A stretch of DNA of 64,000 bases from the NCBI RefSeq assembly GCF_964340395.1, contig NC_135563.1, positions 248,001 through 312,000 of the forward strand, read 5' to 3'. The translations under genes were made by a program, and so were the position numbers. This stretch comes from Glandiceps talaboti. Its lineage: Eukaryota > Hemichordata > Enteropneusta > Spengelidae. Of the stretch, positions 23,463 to 33,617 are shown piece by piece (position 1 is the stretch's first letter; each line of letters begins with the position of its first letter). A model generated the notes under the pieces. The model was not told the origin of the DNA. It searched no databases and was given only the letters and a program-made list of their open reading frames with translations.

Positions 23463-24632
23463 TATTGGGTACCTGTTACTGTCCTTGTGTGAATGTAGAA
23501 TGAAGTAGTGAGACTGGCAAGTATGTCTAGAAAAAACATGAGCTTTAATGTCCTAGTAACAAACTAACTTGTTAAATCAATAACGAAATACATACACAAA
23601 CTTTGGCTATCTTGAGGGCTACTCAGCACCACTTGCAGCTGGGAAGATCACCAGCAGGTGTAAGGAGTATAGGCTACCTGGGGAGGTCCCAGCAGATAGG
23701 TCCTATGTGTGCTCCTGAATGTAAAACATAAGTAAACCGAAAAGATGACCCGGGGAGGACCCGGCAGGTGTCGTAACCATAGCTACCTGGGGAGGACCCG
23801 GCAGACATAGCTCGGTGGTGAATTGTACAGGGGTAATTTGCAGTAAGCCGAGAAGAGCACCTGGGGAGGACCCGGCAGGCGTCTGTATACTAGCTACCTG
23901 GGGAGGACCCGGCAGACATAGCTACATGTAGGTTGAATTTGTACTGGGGAGAATTTACAAAACGCCAAGAAGAGCACCCGGGGAGGACCCGGCAGGTGTC
24001 TTATCCTAGCTACCTGGGGAGGACCCGGCAGACATAGCTAGGTGAATGAATTTGTATTCGAAATGAGCTGATTGATTAGTTTTCAGCTGACTGTAAACTG
24101 TATTGGGGTAATTGAACAAGGGGAAAAGGCCCGTCACTGTGGTAGTGCTGAGTAACCAAAGAAGATTTACAGAACAGATTGAAAGTATCTGCAAGAAAAC
24201 AAATGATAATTACATTAGAACAGGTTATGTCTGGCATGTATAGCACCACATGTTGCAAGGATAAAGAAATGCGATTAACATGTCTGAGAGAACTGCCTGA
24301 TTTTAGAACAAGTAAACGTTGGTGGTGATGGGGATGGTGGGTGGGAATGACTCGGTAGGCAGAGACAAATTTAGCAATGTTCTCCAAACGCAGCTTGAAC
24401 TAGACTGAGGCTAGAAGGAGCCTAAGTAGAAAATTATGCATAGTACAAACATTCTGACAATTTCCTGTGCTCCCCTTACGTATACACATGTAATCTGGTG
24501 ATGACGTACATCCTCTGACATTTCCTGTGAGCATATTTGAACACTGGTTTGTGAACTAGATGCCAGGAGGAATGGAATGTTCAGGCTTATGAAATATTCT
24601 GTATAAACTAAAATTAAATAAATTCTTAATAA
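23463..24632. mobile_element. Unclassified insertion carrying a minisatellite
   Basis: Interrupts the right arm of the long-arm element between GCCATTTATACCC and ATAATATGGGGACAC, which are adjacent in the left arm (20320-20350). About 1.17 kb; only the minisatellite inside is recognisable. Confidence 0.6.
23640..24050. repeat. Minisatellite with CCTGGGGAGGACCCGGCAG core
   Basis: About eight copies of a 19-bp GC-rich core alternate with two different spacers (ACATAGCT... and GTGTC...TAGCTA), giving a higher-order unit of about 120 bp repeated three to four times. Confidence 0.9.
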
Positions 24633-24851
24633 TATGGGGACACAGTATTGTTGCATTTATACCCACAGACACTGGTAATTAGTCAGAAAGTGTGAGTAAA
24701 TACATGCTAACCAGTACCCCTTATGACGTCATATAATCCAGTGGTCTAGGTGGGACTGGAAATACCCGAAAACTCTCGAAGTAAATCCGAAGGGAACTGA
24801 CTGAAAAAAGGTCATTTTAAGCTGTTTGCAGACGCTTTTTAAAAGTTTTAA

Positions 24852-26413
24852 CCCTTTCACCACCGATTCCCTCAATTGAGGGAACGCACCAGGGCGCCCA
24901 CCGATTCCCTCAATTGAGGGAACGCCAGAGTTCATTCACCTACCTCGCCATTATGCCGTTAAACGGCAGCTATTGCTGCAAAAATTGCTGCCATAACTAG
25001 TTCCACATATGCATATTAGCCTTGTTTATCTACACTGCCATTTTGAAAGCATGACAGTGAACGATATCAGGAGTACGATCCAAATGACGAGCGAAAATCG
25101 AAATCAAATTTCAACATGGCGGAAGTAATTAACGGCTCTCATAACATGGTCTACGATATAAATGATGTCACTATCTTTGTATATTTCGACATAATTTGAC
25201 TCGAAATACATCGTTGAATACAAGTATTTAGGTATGGGAACACGTTGTACTTGTGTGTAAGCATCAAATTCCCACTAAGGCCGTGTGAGCTGCCGACGGC
25301 AGTTTATGGTTGAATTTTTGAATGTCGTTCAAATTTACGCAATCTTGTGACCGTGCCGACGCCCATGCTAACGTTCCAGGGGTAATTTTTGGCTATATCA
25401 TGGATTATTTTGGTTTTATTTCTTTTTGTTACGGCTCAATAATGACTTGTATTTGTATTAGCTCACTGTGTAGAGGTCAGTGGAGAGAAACTTACGCTTG
25501 ATGTTGGCGATTTTCTGATCGGATTTTTTATGTGCGTTTTTCAATGTAAAATTCAAATTTCAACATCGGCGAAGCAAAATCTGTCTCCCCTAACATCGTT
25601 TGCAATGTAAATAAAGGTGCTTTTCGTAGAAATTTCCACTCAATTTTACTATGAATACGATGTTTTATACAAGGAGATGGCTGAGTGAACTCGATGCAGT
25701 ATATGGAAGGATCAGATTATCGCAACGTAACTTCAAAGTCCCGACTGCTTATTTGCTTTTGTGGGTAAGCATGTCGGCAAAAAGCGCCACTTTGTCGTCC
25801 CGATTCGGACTCGTATACTACCAACTTGTGGGCATTTTTTTACTGATTTTGAGCATAAATTTGGTGATAATTTTTTGTTGTTCTGTCAAACAATGATATA
25901 TAATTACACAAACTGATTTTCCTGAAGGTATTGGGGCGACGACTTCAGATATTTTTTACCCTTCATTGCCGGTGTGGGGCTGTTAATTATTTTCGTTCAA
26001 ATTTAATACGACTGAAAATAACATTTTCGGACAAATTTTCGCCGATTTTGACCATTTAGTCAGTATACAGAAGTTTTGTAAGAACATGAATGTTGGTATT
26101 TTGAATTTTGTTTGTAATATAAATATTTTGTTTATTTGTGATATGTCAATAAATAAACAACCAGTGTTTGTTTTATTAATATTTTGTTACTTTAATCCAT
26201 ATTTCGGTTGTGTGTGTGATATTTGAATGTATGTATTTGCAACTATGATGTAGAAAATTTATTTTCCATTCAAATGATACCTTATTTTTCAGAAATAAGC
26301 AACTCTAAGTATTTTTATATCAGTTTGATTACATAACACTCACTCTCACATTATGTCAGTGAGGGGGCTGGTGGAGAACAAACAATCCCATGAGGCAAGT
26401 GGTGGTGAAAGGG
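24852..26413 (+). mobile_element. piggyBac-like nonautonomous element, copy C
   Basis: The cleanest copy: 1562 bp, ends CCCTTTCACCACC and GGTGGTGAAAGGG, flanked by TTAA at 24848-24851 and 26414-26417. Two perfect 18-bp palindromes, TTCCCTCAATTGAGGGAA, lie at 24867-24884 and 24905-24922, separated by a spacer with AGGGCGCCCACC. The unoccupied site survives in the left arm of the host element (GGTTTTAAAACTTTTT, about 19990-20010). No transposase frame. Confidence 0.92.
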
Positions 26414-26489
26414 TTAAAACCAGTATACATTTCACAAACATGTCGTCTAGCAAAATACCAATAGTGAATGTGAGCATTTTGAATCACCT

Positions 26490-26698
26490 TTAAGTTACAG
26501 TCTTATTGACCTGAGTACTTTTTGATTTAAAGTTTTTGACCAAAAATTCCCATCTTTACACCTAATTTGCATATGCCTGATGGGATTATCATGGCCGATA
26601 GATTTCTTAAACTACATGTAAATACGCCTGAAAATGACCGATCTGCCCAGTAGTTTTTGATATGAAGTTTTTTTACTTAAATCACACTTTTTAACCCA
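26490..26698 (+). mobile_element. Repeat F, right part
   Basis: Resumes the F repeat cut at 19921: GAGTACTTTTTGATTTAAAG, TTTTTGACCAAAAATTCCC, ATCTGCCCAGTAGTTTTTGA. It ends where an R2 head begins and lacks the microsatellite and the terminal hairpin. Confidence 0.75.
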
Positions 26699-27963
26699 AC
26701 AAGTCATTGAGAATGACATAGTCCCCGCTATGATTGGGTTTTAAGGAATTATCACTACTCTGATCACGCAACAACACTTGTGAACCTAAATCAAACAGAC
26801 TTAGATATGTTGTGTCTGCTTGTTGGACATGGAACATGCCTAAACCAATAAAGGATGGGTCAGGTATGGGGGATTGTATCACGACGAAAATGGATATGCA
26901 CATGTATGTCATAGAACACTGTCCTAATACCAACTTTGAATGAGATCTGTTCAGGCATGTCTGAGTTATGGCTTTAGACATAGAAAAATCGCACACAAAA
27001 TGGCTGCCAGGCGGCCATATTGGATCGTATCACAACAACAATGAATATGCACATGTATGTCATAGAACACTGTCCTAATACCAACTTTGAATGAGATCTG
27101 TTCAAGCATGTCTGAGTTATGGCTTTGTACATAGAAAAATCGCAAACAAAATGGCTGCCAGGCGGCCATATTGGATCGTATCACAACAACAATGAATATG
27201 CACATGTATGTCATAGAACGCTGTCCTAATACCAACTTTGAATGAGATCTGTTCAAGCATGTCTGAGTTATGGCTTTGGACATGGAAAATTCGCAAACAA
27301 AATGGCTGCCAGGCAGCCATATTGGATCGTATCACAACAACAATGAATATACACTTGTATGTCATAGAACACTGTCCTAATACCAACTTTGAATGAGATC
27401 TGTTCAAGCATGTCTGAGTTATGGCTTTGGACATAGAAAAATCGCAAACAAAATGGCTGCCAGGCGGCCATATTGGATCGTATCACAACAACAATGAATA
27501 TGCACATGTATGTCATAGAACACTGTCCTAATACCAACTTTGAATGAGATCTGTTCAAGCATGTCTGAGTTATGGCTTTGGACATGGAAAATTCGCAAAC
27601 AAAATGGCTGCCAGGCAGCCATATTGGATCATATCACAATGAAAATGGATATGCACATGTATGTCATAGAACACTGTCCTAATACCAACTTTGAATGAGA
27701 TCTGTTCAAGCATGTCTGAGTTATGGATTTAGACAGGGAAAATTTGCAAACAAAATGGTTGCTAGGCGGCCATATTGGATTGTATCATGAAACAAATTGA
27801 CGTGCATATGTATGCCATTGTATGTTGCCCCTGTACCAAGTTTGAAAAAAATCGGTCCAGGCATCTCCAAGAAACAGCTGCGGATGGACGGACGGACGGA
27901 CGGACGGACGGACGGAACCCAATCCATAAGTCCCCGTCCCGGACTTCGTCCGGCGGGGACTAA
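26699..27963 (+). repeat. Composite repeat R2, full-length copy
   Basis: The reference copy. The head has GTCATTGAGAATGAC and ATAGTCCCCGCTAT (two small hairpins), then CACTACTCTGATCACGCAAC. About seven 151-bp units follow from 26870, then the terminal unit, (GGAC)n at 27884-27915, AACCCAATCCATAAGTCCCC and the final hairpin ending GCGGGGACTA. Frames at 26966-27622 on the minus strand recur at exact 151-bp offsets and are products of the array. Confidence 0.92.
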
Positions 27964-28350
27964 AAAAAGACTTTTTGTAGCATATGAATGAACTTCATGT
28001 TTTAATCATAGACACTCTCTATAATTTAATTAAGCAGTGCTAATTGTAAAAACAGTGTTTCCAAGCAACCTCAAACAGAGGGTAATCTTGATGCCATTGA
28101 CATTGACATGTGAAGTAGCCCATAAAAGATTTAATGGTTTTATGGCATCAATACACAAGAAGTTGAAGAACCTCTCATTTGTGGGCCGAGTCGAAGCCCT
28201 GTTTCACAATACAAATCACAGGGATTTTTGCATATTGCTGAATGGATCATCATGTAATTAATATCACTTGATCTGTGCATCACCAGAAACATCACTGTGA
28301 AATTTCAGCCAAATCAACAGTACTTTTGGAATTATAGACTTTTGACTTAA
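27964..28350. other. Mostly unassigned; F-like fragment at its end
   Basis: 28285-28345 (GAAATTTCAGCCAAATCAAC, TTTTGGAATTATAGACTTTT) resembles the middle of repeat F. The rest shows nothing recognisable; the 74-codon frame at 28037 has no motif. Confidence 0.5.
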
Positions 28351-28970
28351 CCCTTTCACCATCAATAGCCTCATGGGATTGTATGTTGTCCACCAGCCCC
28401 CTCACTAACATAATGTGAGAGTGAGTGTGGTGTAATCAAACTGATATAAAAATACTTAGAGTTGCTTATTTTTAAAAAATAAGGTATCATTTGAATGGAA
28501 AATAAATTTTCTACATCATAGTACCAAATACATACATTCAAATATCACACACATAACCGAAATATGGATTAATGTAATAAAATATTAATAAAACAAACAT
28601 AGGTTGTTTATTTATTGACATATCACAAATAAACAAAATATTTATATTACAAACAAAATTCAAAATACCAACATTTATGTTCCTACAAAACTTCTGTATA
28701 CTGGTTAAATGGTCAAAATCGGCGAAAATTTGTCAGAAAATGTTATTTTTAGTCGTAATAAATTTGAACGAAAATAATTAACGGCTCACTAATCCGATTA
28801 CGAGGCAATAGTCAGCCCCGCACCGGCAATCAAAGGGACAAAAATAGCTGAAGTCGCCGCCCCAATACCTTCTGATAAATCAGTTTGTGTAATTATATAT
28901 CATTATTTGACAGAACAACAAAAAATCATCACCAAATTTATCCAAAACATCAGTAAAAATACCGCCAATG
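28351..28970 (-). mobile_element. piggyBac-like element, truncated copy D
   Basis: Starts CCCTTTCACCATC after TTAA (28347-28350) and follows the right-end half of copies B and C in inverted orientation (ATAATGTGAGAGTGAGTG, ATCACAAATAAACAAA). It stops at an A run where repeat F begins, so its palindrome-bearing end is lost. Confidence 0.85.
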
Positions 28971-30246
28971 GCGTTGTAGCACAACTGTACAGTTTATAAA
29001 AATGTTTATCCATATGCTAGTCCATGCTAACAATTTGTTGAATGACTATCCAGTTGCCTATCCAACCATGTTGCTATCTTTACGATATATGCTATCATTT
29101 GGCTGTTGCTATGGGCGTGGTCATGTTGTTAGATATATTTGCATACATTTTTGTATGTTTTTGTTCACTTGTGTATGAATTCTGATATTATCTTTGCAAT
29201 ATATGTGATTATTTGGCAGTTGCTATGGGCATGGTCTTGTTGCTAGGCAAATTTACATACATTTTTTGAATGTTTAATCAATTGTCTATCAATCCCCGTT
29301 GTTATCCTAGCAATATATGTGATCATTTGGCTGTTGCTATGGTCGTGGTCTTGTTGCTAGGCACATTTGCATACATTTTTTGAATGTTTATTCAGTTGTC
29401 TTTCTATTCCTGTTGTCATCTTTGCAATATGTGTGATTATTTGGCTGTTGCTATGGGCGTGGTCTTGTTGCTAGGCAAATTTACATACATTTTTTGAACG
29501 CTTATTCAATTGTCTATCAATCCCTGTTGTTATCTTTGTGAAATACACAACTGTTTGGCTGTTGATATGGGTGTGGTCATGGTTGCTAGGGTATTTGCAT
29601 ACATTTGTTGAATGTTCACTCATTTGCCTACCAGATGATGTTATTTGACCAAAATATACTGCCATTTGGTTGTTGCTAAGGGCGTGGTCATGGTTGCTAG
29701 ACCAATTTTGTCAAAATGTTTTGAAGAAAATGTGCAGAATAACACTTTCTGAAACATCTCACCAAGTTTCAGACTCGGTGACCAAGTACTTTTTGAGATA
29801 TAAGTTTTTGACCAAAAATGAACATTTTTACACCTAATTTCCATATCAATCATGAAATCATTGTATGCTTAATGTTTCTTCATCCATACATCCCTAGATG
29901 AATTCCCATTAAATTTCAGCCCAATCTGCTCAGTAGTTTTGGAATTATAGATTTTTAACCAAAAAGACACATTTTTAGCCCTAATTTGCATATCACTGAT
30001 GGAATCATCATGTCATGAACAAATCTTATTTTCTACCCCCTTAAGAATGTTCCCACCAAATTTCGCACCAATCTGCCCAGTAGTTTCTGAGTTTAAGTTT
30101 TTTGACCAAAAATCACATTTTTTTACCCAAATCACACACCTGTGATGCGATCATTTTGATTTGAACAATTTCCCAACTAGACACCCAAGGTAATGGATCC
30201 ACCAAATATCATGGCAATCGGTTCAGTGGTTTTTGACTTTAAGTTG

Positions 30247-30286
<40 letters not shown>

Positions 30287-30349
30287 GACAGACAGACAGA
30301 CAGACAGACGCCGGGCGATCCCTATAGCACTACTGAACCTCAGTTCAGT
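28971..30349 (+). mobile_element. Repeat F, second full copy
   Basis: Runs from TACCGCCAATGGCGTTGTAG through about six units of the approximately 120-bp minisatellite (GCTGTTGCTATGGGCGTGGT, TTGCTAGGCAAATTTACATA), the degenerate GACCAAAAAT / CAGTAGTTTT part, (CA)n and (CAGA)n at 30249-30307, and the terminal hairpin TAGCACTACTGAACC / CAGTTCAGTT. It is the inverse of 2896-4046. Confidence 0.9.
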
Positions 30350-30439
30350 TAAAACAATAAGATATGCACGAAATCAAAGTTTCAATATTCAGCAAATCTT
30401 TTTACGAACATGACGGTATGTATTCGAAATTTATTGTGA

Positions 30440-31095
30440 TGGATGCATGGACGTAATATTGTAACAGTCCTGGGTTAACAGTAAATCTTTGAGGAAGATT
30501 ATCGTACAATTGTGTGACTCTCAAAGCATCAATCGCTGTTAGCCTTTCTTTTTGTTTTTTGCACGGTCGACAAACAAACAGTACAACTTACAAGCTCACG
30601 CTTGGCGGCCATGGTAGGGCCAAGAAATGCTGTTGAATTTCCGGGTTGCAAAAGTGCAGTTTTGACTTTTATATCATCGAATAATGGGATTTGTTTTATA
30701 TATTCTAAAACAACAACTAATTTTTTATGTTTCTCAGTACAGTAACATTCCTAAATGATGGGGTTGAGTTGAGAAATCGTAATGTTCGGCAACACGTGGC
30801 GTGATGCATGATGTCATAGATAAACATAGAGACGCAAGTGATGAACGTATTCAGTTATTCGTAGCCCGAAATTTCGTTATATAAATGACGTTTTTCCTCA
30901 AAATTTTGAAGAAATAAAATGTTTTTAGGTGACTTCTAAATTAATCAAATCAAACGATATATTAATGCAAGACAAGCTTTAATTTTTAATTTTTTTTGTG
31001 GACAATGTTCGAATTCGACTGACGAATCCTGCGACTCAAATCTAACACACGATCAATGCACCGTTCACCAGCCAGACGAAAATGGTCGACATGTT
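30440..31095 (+). repeat. Dispersed repeat R6, copy 1
   Basis: Matches 49040-49625 over most of its length: TACAAGCTCACGC, AATTTCCGGGTTG, CAGTACAGTAACATTCCTAA, GTTGAGTTGAGAAATC and TAAATGACGTTTTT. Noncoding in both copies. Confidence 0.75.
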
Positions 31096-31109
31096 TGTTG
31101 ACTAGCCGA

Positions 31110-31225
31110 GAAGTGCATAAGGAACTTGTGAGGCAGTCCGAATAAATAGATGTAAAATCCGACGTTTCGAATAAAAATTCTTCTTCAAGGTATTTTTAAT
31201 CAAGACATATTAGGTAAACATCTGA
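31110..31225 (-). mobile_element. PLE terminal repeat fragment
   Basis: The reverse complement reads TTCAGATGTTTACCTAATAT, TTTTTATTCGAAACGTCGG, TTATTCGGACTGCCTCACAA, as in the PLE termini at 940-1040 and 4440-4560. No coding part accompanies it. Confidence 0.75.
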
Positions 31226-31555
31226 ATATATTTGAAACACTAAGTTGACTAGCTGACTGTACGAATGCCATAGAAGGCATCGAATGAATAACATTGAAAA
31301 AAGTAAGCGTGAAACTTATTTGCATAGGAAAGAAAATCTTTTTGTTTCGTTATTTTTTTCACGATGAAGACTACGCGTAAATGGTCGTAGTTTGGGCTCA
31401 TGAATAACGGACAATAGGTGTTTACTTTTTATTGTCTACAACCTAAAGTACATGAATATGTGTTGAGACTTATGAATATTCACCGTAGTACATCGTAACT
31501 ACTAGTAGCTACTCGTCTTTACTCGTTACGATGCTTTTGATTCCGATGTCGCCCC

Positions 31556-31557
<2 letters not shown>

Positions 31558-31598
<41 letters not shown>

Positions 31599-32030
31599 GA
31601 CACCGGGCGAGCTCTATAGCATTACTGAACCTCACTCAGTTTAGTTGTACTAAAAATCAATGAATTTTAGTTACCATGAATTTGTACATGTATGGCCACC
31701 ATTTTGAATTCTGAACTCTGTACTATACATGTACACCTTATCAGTTCAGTTGTGCTAAACATCATTCACACACTCTACAGTGTACAAGTTCAAGCAGCTA
31801 TGTCTGCAAGTTCGGAATACCTAATCTGATGCCACCATTTTGCCTTGAACAATTTTCCAAATAGACACCAAAAGTAATGTCCCCACCAAATAAGAAGGCA
31901 ATCAGTCTAGCGGGTTTTGAGTTTAAGTCACATGCACGCACACACACATGCATGCACGCACACACACACACAGATGGACAGAGCGATCGTGCCATTTCGA
32001 TAGCATTACTAAACGTTATCAGTTCAGCAT
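31558..32030. repeat. Degenerate F-like ends with (CA)n tracts
   Basis: Two blocks of (CA)n followed by CGGGCGAGCTCTATAGCATT / CTGAACCTCA (31558-31640) and by GATCGTGCCATTTCGATAGC / ATTACTAAACG (31935-32020) are decayed versions of the hairpin end of repeat F. Confidence 0.6.
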
Positions 32031-32234
32031 TGGCATCTGATTTGTGTGTTATTGTAATTTATCTGTAATACATACATGTAGTCTGCTTCTCATTTAAACT
32101 AATTTTGTTTGAAGCACTAGACTCTACCAAAGTGGTGTTTATAAAAATAGCGCCAATGACTAATGAACCTAGTTCATTTGTGTTCAAAAATATTTTTCTA
32201 ATGTTTCTGATGAACTAAATAAATACTACTTTAC

Positions 32235-32400
32235 CTGCCACCTTGTGAACTGCCCCTAGAAGTTGACCTTGATGATTCTCTTTGTGCCTCCATCAGAAGT
32301 TTTTCCATATTACCATTATGGAAGGACAATGGAGTACCATGTTGTGGTTCATGTTGAGATTGGGTAGCACCATGGGCATAATTTAATTCCACCCAAGACT
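32235..32400 (-). CDS. BNIP3: BNIP3/BNIP3L (NIX)-like mitophagy receptor, internal exon
   Basis: On the minus strand a polypyrimidine tract ending TTTTTCTAG at 32401 precedes a 166-bp exon that ends CAG before GTAAAG. One frame is open throughout (54 codons, entered with one borrowed base). It begins SWVELNYAHG and later reads SFHNGNMEKLLMEAQRESSR. These match the N-terminal part of BNIP3 and NIX: the SWVEL LC3-interacting (LIR) core, then the NGDMEKILLDAQHES block and a serine-rich stretch. Family knowledge: the protein sits in the outer mitochondrial membrane and recruits LC3/GABARAP to mitochondria for mitophagy, with a C-terminal membrane segment. The start exon should lie at higher and the BH3-like and membrane exons at lower coordinates; I could not identify them here. 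Only exon evidence, so the gene model is partial. Confidence 0.85.
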
Positions 32401-32717
32401 CTAGAAAAACAAGAGATTGAAACAGATTACATGAGATTTTATGAGCCTGTCTCTATCTATTCAGCCATCCACAGTTAGTGCACAAAATGTGAATTTTTAC
32501 AACAATTATGGCCATTGCCATTATCACCAAGGTCACGCAATAAAGTATTGTGTATATGTGGACTACTGTTTTCAACATTCGTGTTGGGTTTGGCAGAAAT
32601 TGGCCTGTGAATCTCAAAGGTGTATACATTATATACAAACATGTATGTTTTGGGCTATTTGACCTAGAAAGTGAAGGTTAATTTCAAGGTATTCTGAGAA
32701 AGTTTATTATTGATAAT

Positions 32718-33290
32718 ATGGATTTTATTACATACTTTAAAGTAATCAAGTAGTTGATTCTATTTGCCAAAGTGCAAGTCAATCAGTGCAGTTCTTTTCG
32801 AAAAGTTGTCATATTTAAAGTTTTGTAAAATGCAATATTGCCACCATAGTGGTCAACCGATTGCAATGCTTTTCGCAAACTTGAAAGAAATCTCTTGGAT
32901 GATGCTATACACAAAAGATCACACGAGTGGACTGCTCGTTCTGGTAAAGAAGATTTTTAAAGGAAATATGCCTTTTTCGAAAATCCAATATGGCTTCCAA
33001 TGTCACGTGACCGCACACAATTTTATTACAAATTTTAAAGTAGTCAAGTAGTTCATTCTATTTGCCAAAATGCAAGTGTCAATCAGTGCAGTGCTTTTGG
33101 AGAAGTTGTCATTTTTAAATTTTCGAATAATCCAATATGGCTTCCAAGGTCAAGTGACCACACACGATTTTATTACAAACTTTAAAGTAGCCAAGTAGTT
33201 CATTCTATTTGCCAAAATGCAAGTCAATCAATGCAGTACTTTAGGAGAAGTTATCATTTTTAAACTTTCGTAAAATCCAATATGGATAAA
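32718..33290 (+). repeat. Imperfect tandem repeat, three units
   Basis: The block TTTTATTACA..TTTAAAGTA, CAAGTAGTT.ATTCTATTTG and CCAAAATGCAAGTCAATCA recurs near 32728, 33021 and 33172; the last two are about 151 bp apart. Noncoding; within the presumed intron of the BNIP3-like gene. Confidence 0.75.
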
Positions 33291-33422
33291 AGAATTACCG
33301 TGAACACCAACATTCAGATTAAATCACTATTTTTACAAATACAGGCTGTTTTCAAAATTCTTCCTACTGAGATGATGGCACAGACTGTTCAATCTTTTGG
33401 TTTAAACTCCAGTCCAGATATT

Positions 33423-33519
33423 CAAAGTCTTGGTGAAATCTAAGGAAAATTCTTAAAATTCAACCTAACTTCATTAGGTTGAATTTTAAGAATTTTCCTT
33501 AGATTTCACCAAGACTTTG
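33423..33519. repeat. Perfect 46-bp inverted repeat, 5-base loop
   Basis: Arms 33423-33468 and 33474-33519 are exact reverse complements (starting CAAAGTCTTGGTGAAATC), with loop CTTCA. The RNA from either strand would fold to a 97-nt perfect hairpin. It lies upstream (minus-strand sense) of the BNIP3-like exon. Confidence 0.97.
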
Positions 33520-33617
33520 GTGTATATTTACATGAGGGCAGCACATCTTCCTAAATCTCATTAAACATGAGACTTACTATGAACTTGCAATAGCTAGTGG
33601 TGACATCATTAGCTTCC

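Larger units (their letters stand above)
19922..26489. mobile_element. Long-arm TIR element with TTAA target duplication
   Basis: Ends AGGTGATTCAAAATGCTCAC (19922) and its reverse complement (to 26489) are flanked by TTAA on both sides (19918-19921, 26490-26493). The flanking F repeat joins cleanly across the insertion: a second F copy reads CATCTCACCAAGTTTCAG at the same point. The arms are long: 19922-20610 matches, inverted, 26489 down to about 21650. The right arm is split by piggyBac-like copies B and C and by a 1.17-kb insertion. Without those the element would be about 2.3 kb. No transposase is visible. Confidence 0.78.

Noticed and set aside
26966-27622. 105-aa minus-strand ORFs (MSKAITQTC...) and similar ones at 12081-12622, 18613-19302, 41109-42055, 42802-43023
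   Set aside because: They are the 151-bp minisatellite read in shifting frames; the protein changes frame every unit and ends in (GGAC)n, so they are not genes.
26699-27963. R2 as a Helitron
   Set aside because: The tail hairpin ends in CTA followed by A or C and touches the end with no spacer, there is no 5' TC, and the ends are inverted copies, unlike Helitrons.
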